From contig JBJEDU010000006.1 of NCBI GenBank assembly GCA_051872395.1, positions 1 through 47,878 on the forward strand: 47,878 nucleotides of DNA, in the 5' to 3' direction. Positions 35,029-44,184 of this stretch are shown here, piece after piece. A program made the position numbers and the translations under genes. A model generated the notes under the pieces. The model did not search any database, was not told where the DNA came from, and was given only the letters and a program-made list of their open reading frames with translations. Source of the DNA: JBJEDU01 sp051872395. GTDB taxonomy: Bacteria; Bacillota_I; Bacilli_A; RFN20; CAG-826. Positions within the stretch are counted from its first letter, which is position 1, and every line of letters starts with the position of its first letter.

Positions 35029-36870
35029 TTAGGCTTTAGTGTATGTAGAGCCATTGACAGTACCAATGGTCACACCATCGACTACGACGTTATAGTTAGC
35101 GGTTGTACTTACCACTGTTGTGGTATCATTTAATAATTCAAATGTTAAACCCTTACTATAGACTTCTTTATTGGTGTAATCGAAGAATACACTACAATAA
35201 TAAGTCGTTTCTTCATTAACTTTTCTATATGCATTTAAAGCGAAGAATGTTTTAGATGACTCAAGATAATACTCAAATGAATAATTAGAAAGTGTATCAG
35301 AATCATCAAGAGAGTGAACAGATACTAACCAGTCTTTACCATATCCATTAGCGAAAGTACTAGTTAAAGACCATCCTGCGACAATGACATTCTCGTCATA
35401 ATAGAAATCATAGATAGAAGCAGTTGAGCTAGATAATGATTGAATTGATGCTAAACCTTTAGTGTATGTACTAGTTTCAGAAACTGAAATAATACCATAA
35501 CTAGTTGATGTACCTTTTTTGATTTCGCCAGCACCATTGATGAATAAAGAATATGATGAACTGGCAGATAATGATGTTCTTGCTCCAGTAGTATAAACTT
35601 CTAATCCGAAGTGATTTACATTAGCAAAAACATAATTTTTATAAGCTGCAACATTCTTTTCAGCAATAGTGATTTTAACATCGTCGTAATTTACCATTTT
35701 GAATGAATAAATTCCATTCGCGGAATCGACAGTGGTAACTGTCGCAGTGGATGCATCATTATTACAAGAAACGGTGATTTTGTTTACTGAAATATCTTCA
35801 TCATCACTTGTAACAAAAATATAAACAGTATCACCAGGAACGAAATGTTCATAATCGACAACATCAACATAATCATCGCCATCTTTGCTTTTGAGTGTCA
35901 TAGTTAAATGTTCAGTGTTAACTACATTGATAGATTTATAGTTCTTAGTAGTTTCTGGTTTAAGAGTGACATTTGCAGATGGCATAGTAAAGTAAGTATA
36001 TTTTGTTGAACTTTCACTAACAGCGGCATAAGTTGAAGTATTACCATTCGCACTTACAACTTTTAATCCAGTTACAATATCAGTAGTTGTATCTTTAACA
36101 GTAACTCTAACTGAAGAACCAGCTTTTACATATAATTTATATCCGGAAATAGATGAGGAATAACCATAATCAACTTTGGTAATTGATTCGTCTTCTTCAA
36201 CAATATAAACCGCGGAATAAGAAACATATGAAGTTTCAGAACTTGGTACAACGACGAGGAATTCTTTTTCTTCGACTTCGGCAACGATAGTGACACTTGA
36301 CTCTGGCATAACAAATGAATAGACACCAGCAACAAGAGTAAATGGTACATCTTGGTCAAGATTATCGGTGATTGTTAAATTGCCGGTAAATGAATAAGCG
36401 CTAGAAGGATCTAATTCAACTTTGAAAGAAACGTTTTCTTCACTAGCGACAAATTTTTCCGCGCCAACTAAGACAACACCTTTATCTTCATTAGTATTTA
36501 TAATGGCATATTTGCCATGGGATGGATCGACATAATTACCAGTAACAGTAACTGTGACATCTTCATCAGGCATCATAAACGAGAAAGTTTTTTCGCCTGT
36601 TTTTGATGGGGTAATAGTGTTAACGCTTACACCATCAACTTGATATTCGTTCTCATCATAAGTGAGAGTGATATCAACCTTTGTTCCACTTGTAGCACTA
36701 GAAGGAACAACTACAGTTACTGCTTCATCTGAAGCAGTGGAAATAAAATGATTAGAGGCTTCGACAACACCTTCTACTTTTCCATTTCCAATAGTATTAC
36801 TCGTAGAATTACAAGCAGACAAAGCAAAAACGGATAAAACAAACATGAGTTTTACACCAATTTTTTTCAT
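35029..36870 (-). CDS. Surface lipoprotein with F-MP-x-V repeats
   Basis: 613 residues. Lipobox ALSAC (Cys 20). No Ig-like Big_2 domain, but four repeats ending in FMMPDEDVTVTV, FVMPESSVTIVA, FTMPSANVTLKP and FKMVNYDDVKITI, the same module as in the next gene. The C-terminal part (about 390-613) is Ser/Tyr-rich and parallels the later part of the 1025-residue protein, including a FYYDENVIVAG-type strand. Probably a paralogue that lost or never gained the Ig-like part. AAGGAGA precedes the ATG, 15 bases after the upstream gene. Function unknown; adhesion or glycan binding is a guess. Confidence 0.75.
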   Translation of the reverse strand: MKKIGVKLMFVLSVFALSACNSTSNTIGNGKVEGVVEASNHFISTASDEAVTVVVPSSATSGTKVDITLTYDENEYQVDGVSVNTITPSKTGEKTFSFMMPDEDVTVTVTGNYVDPSHGKYAIINTNEDKGVVLVGAEKFVASEENVSFKVELDPSSAYSFTGNLTITDNLDQDVPFTLVAGVYSFVMPESSVTIVAEVEEKEFLVVVPSSETSYVSYSAVYIVEEDESITKVDYGYSSSISGYKLYVKAGSSVRVTVKDTTTDIVTGLKVVSANGNTSTYAAVSESSTKYTYFTMPSANVTLKPETTKNYKSINVVNTEHLTMTLKSKDGDDYVDVVDYEHFVPGDTVYIFVTSDDEDISVNKITVSCNNDASTATVTTVDSANGIYSFKMVNYDDVKITIAEKNVAAYKNYVFANVNHFGLEVYTTGARTSLSASSSYSLFINGAGEIKKGTSTSYGIISVSETSTYTKGLASIQSLSSSTASIYDFYYDENVIVAGWSLTSTFANGYGKDWLVSVHSLDDSDTLSNYSFEYYLESSKTFFALNAYRKVNEETTYYCSVFFDYTNKEVYSKGLTFELLNDTTTVVSTTANYNVVVDGVTIGTVNGSTYTKA

Positions 36871-36884
36871 AAAGTATCTCCTTG

Positions 36885-38201
36885 TTAATCATTGTATGCA
36901 TCATAGATTGCATCCAATAACGCCACATTACTATTATTGAAATTTGTAAGTGGAATAGGCATCGCATAAAGCGTATTTCCATATGTGAAATAGTAAATAA
37001 ATGTGACATAACAATCTTTGTCTGCATCATTATTGATGAAATCAATACCAATCGCGTAAGGAATATATTCATTCACATCAAACGATTGGTCAATTGAGAA
37101 ATTGCTGACAAAATCATACACCAACGAAGTTTGGTCAAAATAATAACTTTCTCCTTCATATTGATAAGGAGAACCGTCGACTTCACCAGTCTTCAAATAT
37201 TGCATTGAAGAAAGAATTTGTAAGTAAGTTGGGTAATGATAAAATTCAACGATGTCGGGTTTTTCATACATCACCATGGAATAAAATCCAATATTTGATG
37301 CATCAGCCTTAACGATAGATGTATTAACAACAAAGTTATAACAACCATACAAATCGACACTATGATATTCATTTGCTTTTTGATTCATAGCCATCGCTCC
37401 ACTTCCATAATTGCTCGATGTAATCTCGCTATAGAAATAATGTGGATTGAATATCTCAATGCCAGTATATTCGTGGCTACCCATATCATAGATATACCGT
37501 AAGAAGTTGTTGCTCTTTATCAAGTTTCTAACTCTAAGTAAGGAAGATGATAAAGTTAAGGCTTTTCCACCATTTTTCAAAAAGTTATCGACTTCTTCAT
37601 TTTTTGAAGTATTAATATTAGTAAGCGTATATGTTTCAGCGCTTTTATTATTCGACATCTTTAATGAAAAAGTTAAAACATCATCAACGTAATTTATTAC
37701 TAAACTATCAACATTGACATAACTATTGATGTCGTATCCAATTGATTGAATAAACGCCATCTTATAATTTTTATTTGTCACAGTTAATGTGGTGATATCA
37801 TTTGATAAACCTTTAATATAAGAGGTTTCAACACCTAATAAGGTTTTAAAAACCTCACCACCCCATAGATTAGTAATCTTTTTGCTTGCCTCATCTAATA
37901 GATATTCTCCCGCGACATAACCATTATCATAATTTAATGGATAAATGCCTTTACTATCTTTGATGTAGGCAAACATCGCACTAGATTTACGACTAGCCGT
38001 AAATCCAATACTATTTTTCGTATAAATATACGAACATGTACCATAAGTACTAGATTCAATTTCTAAAGTATAATTTTTGCTAGTGTTTAGAAATAATAAA
38101 CCGTCTTTTAAAGAATTGATTTCAGTTTTTGTATTAGCTTGGCATCCACTTAAAAGGAGGATGCCAAGCAATAATATCTTTTTAATTTTTGATTTAAACA
38201 T
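36885..38201 (-). CDS. Lipoprotein of unknown function
   Basis: 438 residues. Lipobox LLLSGC (Cys 20). The body is beta-rich and lacks the F-MP-x-V repeats of its neighbours (it reads, for instance, NYTLEIESSTYGTCSY and SYVNVDSLVINYVDD). The start follows the upstream stop by five bases with no Shine-Dalgarno, so translation is probably coupled. An 11-bp inverted repeat (38137-38169) lies in the signal-peptide codons, just downstream of the start. No family recognised. Confidence 0.7.
   Translation of the reverse strand: MFKSKIKKILLLGILLLSGCQANTKTEINSLKDGLLFLNTSKNYTLEIESSTYGTCSYIYTKNSIGFTASRKSSAMFAYIKDSKGIYPLNYDNGYVAGEYLLDEASKKITNLWGGEVFKTLLGVETSYIKGLSNDITTLTVTNKNYKMAFIQSIGYDINSYVNVDSLVINYVDDVLTFSLKMSNNKSAETYTLTNINTSKNEEVDNFLKNGGKALTLSSSLLRVRNLIKSNNFLRYIYDMGSHEYTGIEIFNPHYFYSEITSSNYGSGAMAMNQKANEYHSVDLYGCYNFVVNTSIVKADASNIGFYSMVMYEKPDIVEFYHYPTYLQILSSMQYLKTGEVDGSPYQYEGESYYFDQTSLVYDFVSNFSIDQSFDVNEYIPYAIGIDFINNDADKDCYVTFIYYFTYGNTLYAMPIPLTNFNNSNVALLDAIYDAYND
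38137..38169 (-). promoter_or_regulatory. Stem-loop within the signal-peptide codons
   Basis: Perfect 11-bp inverted repeat, GCTTGGCATCC (38137-38147) and GGATGCCAAGC (38159-38169), 11-base loop. It is far more G+C-rich than its surroundings and lies about 33 bases inside the 36885-38201 gene, over the lipobox. Confidence 0.45.
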
Positions 38202-38206
38202 TTACA

Positions 38207-40858
38207 TTAAGAACGAGCAAATGCTGTATAACTCGATATGTTACCTTCATCATCGATATCACCATAGATAATATCGTAGAAATAGTCTTCATAATCTGAG
38301 TCATATTCCCAAGCACATAGGAAGACACCAAATTGATCATTTACAGCATCATAATAGAAGTCAATGATGTAATCAGTTGGATCAGTTGGGAAGCCTTCGC
38401 TATTATTCGAGAATTGGATACCCGTTAATTTGGCGGTAACTTTTCCTCCACTATAGGAATAAATGAAATCAACTCTTAAATCACCTGATGAAGTTCCATC
38501 ATCTTGGTAACCATCATCAATTATTGAACCAACTTTGGCATTTTCTAAAGAAGTTGTGCCAGTATAGTCAGCATCAGTAAAGTTTAAAGTCACGTGATCT
38601 TCATAACCTACCATCTTCCATGTTGTTCCAATAGGATTTGCGGAAGCAGGAATAATGGTAAAGGAGAACATGACATATTTAGTTGTCACGGTTGGATCAA
38701 ACCAATCGGATGTAATTTTTACTCTCACTGTGGTCGAAGTAGTAATACCAATCGCGCCAGAAGCATCGAGAGTTAATTTTTCCCCAGTAGATACAATTTT
38801 TAATAACTCTGGGTTTTCACTGACCGCATCATAAATAATTGGAGCGTTACTTGGTGTAACCGCGATTCTAAATGAACTGATTTCACCTGCGACAATATTC
38901 GCACTTGATGAGGTTTCGACATCACCTGGATATCCACCCCAAGTAGAGTAAATATATACATTTCTAAATTTCTTTGTCGCGTTTACTGTAATTTCCAAAT
39001 CATAGGAAGTACCACTATTTTTTGTTCCATTTGCAAATGTTACTGTCGATTTACCAACATTGACACAAGTCATAACATTATATAAATCATATGGAGTCTT
39101 AGTAATAACTTCTTCGTTTGAACTTGAAACTGGACGATATTGCCAGAAATCAAGCGCAGTGGCTGGAGAATAAGTAAACTCTACTAAATTAGGTAAAGTT
39201 TCATCTTGACTATTTTTATTAATTTGAACTTTATCAGCGTAATGGAGATAGGATTTTCCATCATTATCTGGTTGTTCAGTTAGTGAATCATAAAATCTAA
39301 TTGAATTAATGGTTTCAATAAAATATGGAGAAGTATCAAACTCAGGAGTTCCTGAATATGGATCACCATAAGTATAGGTTGCATTAATCTTTTTAACTTC
39401 AGTATAAGTTGCATTAGGAATTGGTTTATCGTTAGCGAAATCCCAATTATCTTTGTTATAAAGTTTTTCTAAATAATCAACACTTTTAACTGAACCATTA
39501 GGAGTGAAGACAATAGTCATCTCATAAATTTCACCTTGATGAATTTCACTCGTATATGTGCTAGCGGCACAATCATATTCAATCCAAGAATTGACATTGA
39601 CGACAATATTGTCTGATTCATCTTTAAAAGAATCGACTTTTACTTCATATCCGGTTTGTTCATCATTCCATGATGAAAAACCAACACGATAAGCATACAT
39701 TAATTCAAATTCTAATTGATTGCCATAATGGGCGGTGTGGGTAGATTTTAATACAGCTTCTCTTTTACTAACTTGTTGCATTTTTGATAAGCCATATTCA
39801 TCGGCGACATCAACGACATCCCATACCCCAGCGTAAGCCCCACGATTGTTAGCTTCCGCTCTAAAGCGATCGTTATTACCTTTCGCAGGTAAATAAGTAT
39901 CGACGACAGTCAATGTTTGATTGTCAACATCATAATTTTTATAGACGAAATAATCTTTCTCTTCATAAACATCTTCAACTTCCGCTAAAGAAATGTTATT
40001 TTCATACATCTTATAGTCATATTTAATCTTTAATGGATTAGAAGAATCGGTTTTATCAGTTACGGAATAAGAAATACCGACTAAATCAGGATAGTTAACA
40101 GTAGATTCACTGCGGTAACTGCCTTCAAATAGTGAATATAAACCGCTTTCGGTTTGAGGAAGATAATCAACACTAGTTCTTATCACATAGCAAGGATAAT
40201 AACTTGCTGGATCATAATAGAAATCGTAAGTGTAACCACCAGCGATTTCGAATTTATAACCAGAACCAAGTGAATATGTAATATTAGCGAAACATAAATA
40301 TTCATTTAATAAAGATGAATCTAAAGTTGTGACAACATCATTTTCACCTTTGACTTGATATGAAAATTTTGCAGTTTTCATAGAAGATGGTACTTGAATA
40401 TTACGCGCGACATAAATACCACTATCTTCTAACGATAAAACAGCGGCAATATCACCAATAAGAGTTACTTCACCAGTTACAGTCGCATAAATTGTGATGA
40501 TTGCGGAACGATTTGGCATAACAAATTGATAAGTTGTTCCACTATCAGAAACTAATTCAGTTGTGTCATTTAACATAACTCTTTCAATAGAGAAACCACT
40601 ATCAAGATTTGTGATAGTTAAAGTAACAGTTTCGCCATATTTAGCGCTAGTTTTGTCTAAGGAATATTGAATTCCTGCAGGAGCGTTAACTTTAATTACA
40701 TAGCTTTCTTCTTCGCTAGAATTTTCATTTTCACTAGTTTCACTTGTTGTTCCACTAGAGGAGCTAGAAGAATTAGTAGGATCAGTTTTTTGACATCCTG
40801 AAGCTACTAAAGTAAAAAGTAAAGCGCTAGAAAGTAAAAATTTTAATTTATTTTTCAT
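38207..40858 (-). CDS. Large surface lipoprotein of unknown function
   Basis: 883 residues. Lipobox VASGC (Cys 22), a Ser/Thr/Glu linker, then one F-MP-x-type module near 65-130 (GETVTLTITNLDSGFSIERV, FVMPNRSAIITIYA) and a long Tyr/Asp-rich beta region. A middle part (about 610-740) reads as Ig-like strands (KSTVTFANGT, YDLEITVNATKKFRNV, TVRVKITSDWFD). The tail is strongly acidic (YDSDYEDYFYDIIYGDIDDEGN). AAGGAAAA precedes the ATG. Second gene of the five-lipoprotein group. A scaffold or binding role is likely; no enzyme motif was seen. Confidence 0.72.
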   Translation of the reverse strand: MKNKLKFLLSSALLFTLVASGCQKTDPTNSSSSSSGTTSETSENENSSEEESYVIKVNAPAGIQYSLDKTSAKYGETVTLTITNLDSGFSIERVMLNDTTELVSDSGTTYQFVMPNRSAIITIYATVTGEVTLIGDIAAVLSLEDSGIYVARNIQVPSSMKTAKFSYQVKGENDVVTTLDSSLLNEYLCFANITYSLGSGYKFEIAGGYTYDFYYDPASYYPCYVIRTSVDYLPQTESGLYSLFEGSYRSESTVNYPDLVGISYSVTDKTDSSNPLKIKYDYKMYENNISLAEVEDVYEEKDYFVYKNYDVDNQTLTVVDTYLPAKGNNDRFRAEANNRGAYAGVWDVVDVADEYGLSKMQQVSKREAVLKSTHTAHYGNQLEFELMYAYRVGFSSWNDEQTGYEVKVDSFKDESDNIVVNVNSWIEYDCAASTYTSEIHQGEIYEMTIVFTPNGSVKSVDYLEKLYNKDNWDFANDKPIPNATYTEVKKINATYTYGDPYSGTPEFDTSPYFIETINSIRFYDSLTEQPDNDGKSYLHYADKVQINKNSQDETLPNLVEFTYSPATALDFWQYRPVSSSNEEVITKTPYDLYNVMTCVNVGKSTVTFANGTKNSGTSYDLEITVNATKKFRNVYIYSTWGGYPGDVETSSSANIVAGEISSFRIAVTPSNAPIIYDAVSENPELLKIVSTGEKLTLDASGAIGITTSTTVRVKITSDWFDPTVTTKYVMFSFTIIPASANPIGTTWKMVGYEDHVTLNFTDADYTGTTSLENAKVGSIIDDGYQDDGTSSGDLRVDFIYSYSGGKVTAKLTGIQFSNNSEGFPTDPTDYIIDFYYDAVNDQFGVFLCAWEYDSDYEDYFYDIIYGDIDDEGNISSYTAFARS

Positions 40859-40880
40859 TAATTTTCCTTCTTTCTATTTT

Positions 40881-41681
40881 TTAAATTTGACCTTCATGTA
40901 AATATTCGAGCGCAGCGGGGAAAAATATATTTAATAAATGTTCCTCACTAACACCACTACTTTTATAATATAGAAGAATTTGATCGGCCGTTGTGGTTAC
41001 ACAAAGTGAAGATAAAATGGTTTGTGAATTGGATTCATTGTTAGTTATTTCAATAGTGAATTCATACATATCCCATGCATCAATGTATGTATTATATGTA
41101 GCTTCAAAAGAAATATTCATTCCAGATTCAAAATCATCACTTCCAGTAAATAAACCCGCAAAAGGAGTAACTGAGGTAAATGTCATACGATGGTTACCTG
41201 CCATTTTTGTTCCTTTATAAATATCGTAATCGTATATCGCTTGCGTGATTTGTTCAGGAGTGTAAGACTGTCTAACTCTTACTACATTTCGATAAACTAA
41301 AATACCTTCATAATCGTATATTTGAAGAATAGAATCTCCAGGATTATGAGTTTCAATTATAAAAGATTCAGCACTTGATGTAGATTTTGCAATAGTAACT
41401 GATTGTGGGCGAGATGATTTAAATGTCATTTCTGGGTTAATGGAATTACATTTAAATGTCGCTTCATATTGGGTATCGTTAGCCAGTAAACGATTCACCG
41501 CGACATCAATCAAAATGCCACCACAAGTTCCACTAGAAATTGGTTCACATTCTAATTCCACTAATTCTTCACTTTCACTAGATGTAATATCATTTGCGTT
41601 ATTACAAGAAGATAATAAAGAGGAAGAAGTGAATAGTAAGAGAAATAGTGTTGCAAATCTTTTAAATTTCATTTTTTCCAT
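40881..41681 (-). CDS. Lipoprotein, first gene of the lipoprotein group
   Basis: 266 residues. Signal peptide with lipobox LLSSC (Cys 26). One Ig-like beta sandwich can be guessed at about 45-135 (EATFKCNSINPEMTFKSS, ILQIYDYEGILVYRNVVRV), then a second beta region. ATG 41681 is preferred over the Met three codons on because AAAGGAGG is five bases from it. No family recognised. A clear promoter (41716-41745) drives this gene and probably the four that follow. Confidence 0.7.
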   Translation of the reverse strand: MEKMKFKRFATLFLLLFTSSSLLSSCNNANDITSSESEELVELECEPISSGTCGGILIDVAVNRLLANDTQYEATFKCNSINPEMTFKSSRPQSVTIAKSTSSAESFIIETHNPGDSILQIYDYEGILVYRNVVRVRQSYTPEQITQAIYDYDIYKGTKMAGNHRMTFTSVTPFAGLFTGSDDFESGMNISFEATYNTYIDAWDMYEFTIEITNNESNSQTILSSLCVTTTADQILLYYKSSGVSEEHLLNIFFPAALEYLHEGQI

Positions 41682-42069
41682 TGAATCCTCCTTTCAAAAT
41701 GTAATTTATGCAAGAATTATAATGCTTTTTTTTCGATAAATACAATAAAAATATTTATTATTTTTTAACTTTTATAATATAAATATTATTCTTTCAAATT
41801 TTTTATGTTAAAAAGGACAACAAAAAACAATCAAAAATAATTAAACTACAAAAGTCGCTATAAAATTTGTTATTTATTTATAATTTTTTTAAATTAAATC
41901 GCTATAAATATTAATCAATAAATATTTAATATAATTAAAAAGAAAAAATAATAATCGCAATAAAATTAAATCTAGAATAAAATATACACGAAAGCAAAAT
42001 TAAATAATATCTAACATTGAATAACTTTGTTATTTTATTTCTTTTTGCAAATTATAATGGAGATTAATT
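41682..42069. other. Divergent control region between the lipoprotein group and guanine deaminase
   Basis: 388 bases, extremely A+T-rich, no gene found. The lipoprotein promoter is near its left end. Three copies of a TCGCTATAAA-like word occur at 41855, 41899 and 41955 (the last TCGCAATAAA). Near the right end TATAAT (42053-42058) and GGAG (42059-42062) precede ATG 42070. No purine riboswitch core was seen. Confidence 0.45.
41716..41745 (-). promoter_or_regulatory. Promoter of the five-lipoprotein group
   Basis: Minus-strand TTGTAT (-35, 41740-41745), 18-base spacer, TATAAT (-10, 41716-41721). The mRNA leader carries AAAGGAGG before ATG 41681. Confidence 0.7.
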
Positions 42070-42528
42070 ATGAACAAATTTATGAGAATGGCGATTAATG
42101 AAGCCAGAAAAGGTATTAGAAATGGTCATGGCGGTCCTTTTGGTGCAGTCATCGTTAAAGATGGAGTAGTAGTTGGAAAAGGACATAATCAAGTAGTAAA
42201 AAATAATGATCCTACGTGTCACGGCGAAATGATGGCAATCCATAAAGCTTGCAAAAAATTAAATACTTTTGATTTAAGTGGATGCGAATTATACACGACT
42301 GGAGAACCATGTCCAATGTGTATGTCAGCGATACTTTGGGCAAATATCGATAAAGTATATTATGGATGTAATATTATCGATACCGAAGATATTGGTTTTA
42401 GAGATAAAAAATTCTATGATATGCAACAACCAGGCGAAAGAGAAAAACTCGTCATTGAATTAGATCGAAAAGCCTGTTTGAAATTATACGAAGAATATAA
42501 AAACATTAAAGATAAAACTCATTATTAA
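42070..42528 (+). CDS. guaD: Guanine deaminase, CDA superfamily
   Basis: 152 residues. Zinc site: His and catalytic Glu in PTCHGEMMAIHKA and two Cys in EPCPMCMSAILWANIDKVYYGC. GGPFGAVIVKDG and the C-terminal DIGFRDKKFYD agree with the Bacillus GuaD type, which turns guanine into xanthine. A tRNA adenosine deaminase is less likely given the C-terminus and the permease partner. The permease gene begins 12 bases on. A TATAAT just upstream implies a leader of only a few bases. Confidence 0.9.
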   Translation: MNKFMRMAINEARKGIRNGHGGPFGAVIVKDGVVVGKGHNQVVKNNDPTCHGEMMAIHKACKKLNTFDLSGCELYTTGEPCPMCMSAILWANIDKVYYGCNIIDTEDIGFRDKKFYDMQQPGEREKLVIELDRKACLKLYEEYKNIKDKTHY

Positions 42529-42539
42529 TAATAATATTT

Positions 42540-44039
42540 ATGAAAGTTAAATCATTTTTTACTGACCTTAAAGAAGGTATTGTATCCATCTTTAAGGGAA
42601 AAAGTCACAAAGACAATTTATTTAATTTAAATGGAAGAGTGCCTTTAAAAAGCGCGATACCTTTTGGTATTCAACATGTTTTAGCAATGTTTGCGGCTAA
42701 TGTCACTCCGATTATCATTGTATTTTCTGTTTTAGGATTATACGGCACGAATTTTGCTATTTATTCAATGCTTGGCGCTTTATTTATGGCAGGCATTGGA
42801 ACAATGATCCAATTATTTATTGGAGCGAGGCTTCCAATAGTTATTGGAACATCTTTTACTTTTGTTCCAATTTTTATCACTATCGGATTATCTGCAGGTG
42901 GAGGAGAGGCAGCCTATTACACAATTATGGGTTCTATTATCGTCGGTGGATTATTCGCGGCGATTTTCTCTTTGCTATACCGATTTTGGGGTAAGATTAT
43001 TAAACCAATCGTTCCAGCGATTGTCGTTTTAGGTATTGGTCTATCTTTATTATCTAGCGGGGCGAATCAATTTTTTGGTGGCACTACTATTATTAGTAAT
43101 ATTATCGAAACAGGAAATACTGGAACTGGTGTCAATTATATTTTCTATCTTTTAGTAGCGTTTATCACTATCGTCGTAGCGTTACTTTGGTCTTTATTAA
43201 TTAAGGGTGTATGGAAAAACATCAACATCGTCGTTGGTATTATTGTTGGTTATATCGTCGCCTGTGTTATTCCAGGAATGGTCGATTTTTCTATTTTAAA
43301 AATAGATACCGCTAATTTAATAGGACCTAATGGGATATTTGATTTTCCTCATTTATTAGATTTTACAAAATTGAGGTTCGAATTAGTGCCTTGTATATTA
43401 ACTTGTGTGTGCTTTATTGTGGCAATTGTTGAAGCAATTGGTGATACCACTGCTTTAGCGAATTCAGGTTTAAATAGAAATCCAACAAATAGAGAATTAG
43501 GTGGAACATTATTTTTTGATGGTTTAAATTCCACGATTGGAGCGTGTTTTGGAGCGTTACCACTTACAACATTCTCACAAAATGTTGGAATTATCGCTCA
43601 AACAAAAGTTGTTAATAGATTTACTATCTTTATTGGTTCACTATTTTTAGTTGTAGCGAGCTTTTTCCCACCTATCGCTAACTTCATATATTCTATTCCT
43701 GATGTAGTAATTGGAGGAACGATGGTAATATTATTTGGTTCTATCGCTGTCGTGGGAATGAAATCAATTTCTGAATTAGGTTGGAGTGATAAAAATATTA
43801 TGATAACCGCGATAAGCGTTTGTTTAGGATTTGGAATCACTATCGCTAATGTGAGTACATCAAGTGGATCGATATATTTATCAACATCATTATTTTCTTC
43901 TTTAGGTATCGGATGGCTTGGAGATTTATTAAGTAATAATGTTTTAAATATGTTTGTTATTTCAATTATATTATCTTGGGTATTACCTGATAATATGCAT
44001 ATAAATTTATTTAGAAAAAAGAAAGAAAATATCGAATAA
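42540..44039 (+). CDS. NCS2-family xanthine/uracil permease
   Basis: 499 residues with 12 to 14 membrane segments. The NCS2 pattern is visible: GIQHVLAMFAANVTPIII (Q-H motif in helix 1), GTSFTFVPIFITIG, VEAIGDTTALANSGL in helix 8 and PLTTFSQNVGIIAQTKV in helix 10. NCS2 carriers import nucleobases with protons. Paired with guanine deaminase, the likely cargo is guanine, xanthine or hypoxanthine rather than uracil; this is inference from context. The ATG follows the deaminase stop by 12 bases without a clear Shine-Dalgarno. Confidence 0.9.
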   Translation: MKVKSFFTDLKEGIVSIFKGKSHKDNLFNLNGRVPLKSAIPFGIQHVLAMFAANVTPIIIVFSVLGLYGTNFAIYSMLGALFMAGIGTMIQLFIGARLPIVIGTSFTFVPIFITIGLSAGGGEAAYYTIMGSIIVGGLFAAIFSLLYRFWGKIIKPIVPAIVVLGIGLSLLSSGANQFFGGTTIISNIIETGNTGTGVNYIFYLLVAFITIVVALLWSLLIKGVWKNINIVVGIIVGYIVACVIPGMVDFSILKIDTANLIGPNGIFDFPHLLDFTKLRFELVPCILTCVCFIVAIVEAIGDTTALANSGLNRNPTNRELGGTLFFDGLNSTIGACFGALPLTTFSQNVGIIAQTKVVNRFTIFIGSLFLVVASFFPPIANFIYSIPDVVIGGTMVILFGSIAVVGMKSISELGWSDKNIMITAISVCLGFGITIANVSTSSGSIYLSTSLFSSLGIGWLGDLLSNNVLNMFVISIILSWVLPDNMHINLFRKKKENIE

Positions 44040-44184
44040 AATAATATTAATAGAAAATAATAATTAAGAAAACAACTAATCAATTTATTTGTTAGATAAT
44101 AGATTATATACAGCAATAATCCAAAAATGTCTATATCCCCATTAGTAGTTTTTATAATGCCACTAACATTTGATAATTCAATAT

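Noticed and set aside
41682..42069. Purine riboswitch before guanine deaminase and permease
   Set aside because: No conserved three-way-junction core or anti-terminator was found.
43598..44116. 172-residue minus-strand frame opposite the permease end
   Set aside because: Hydrophobic shadow of the permease's own codons, no ribosome site.
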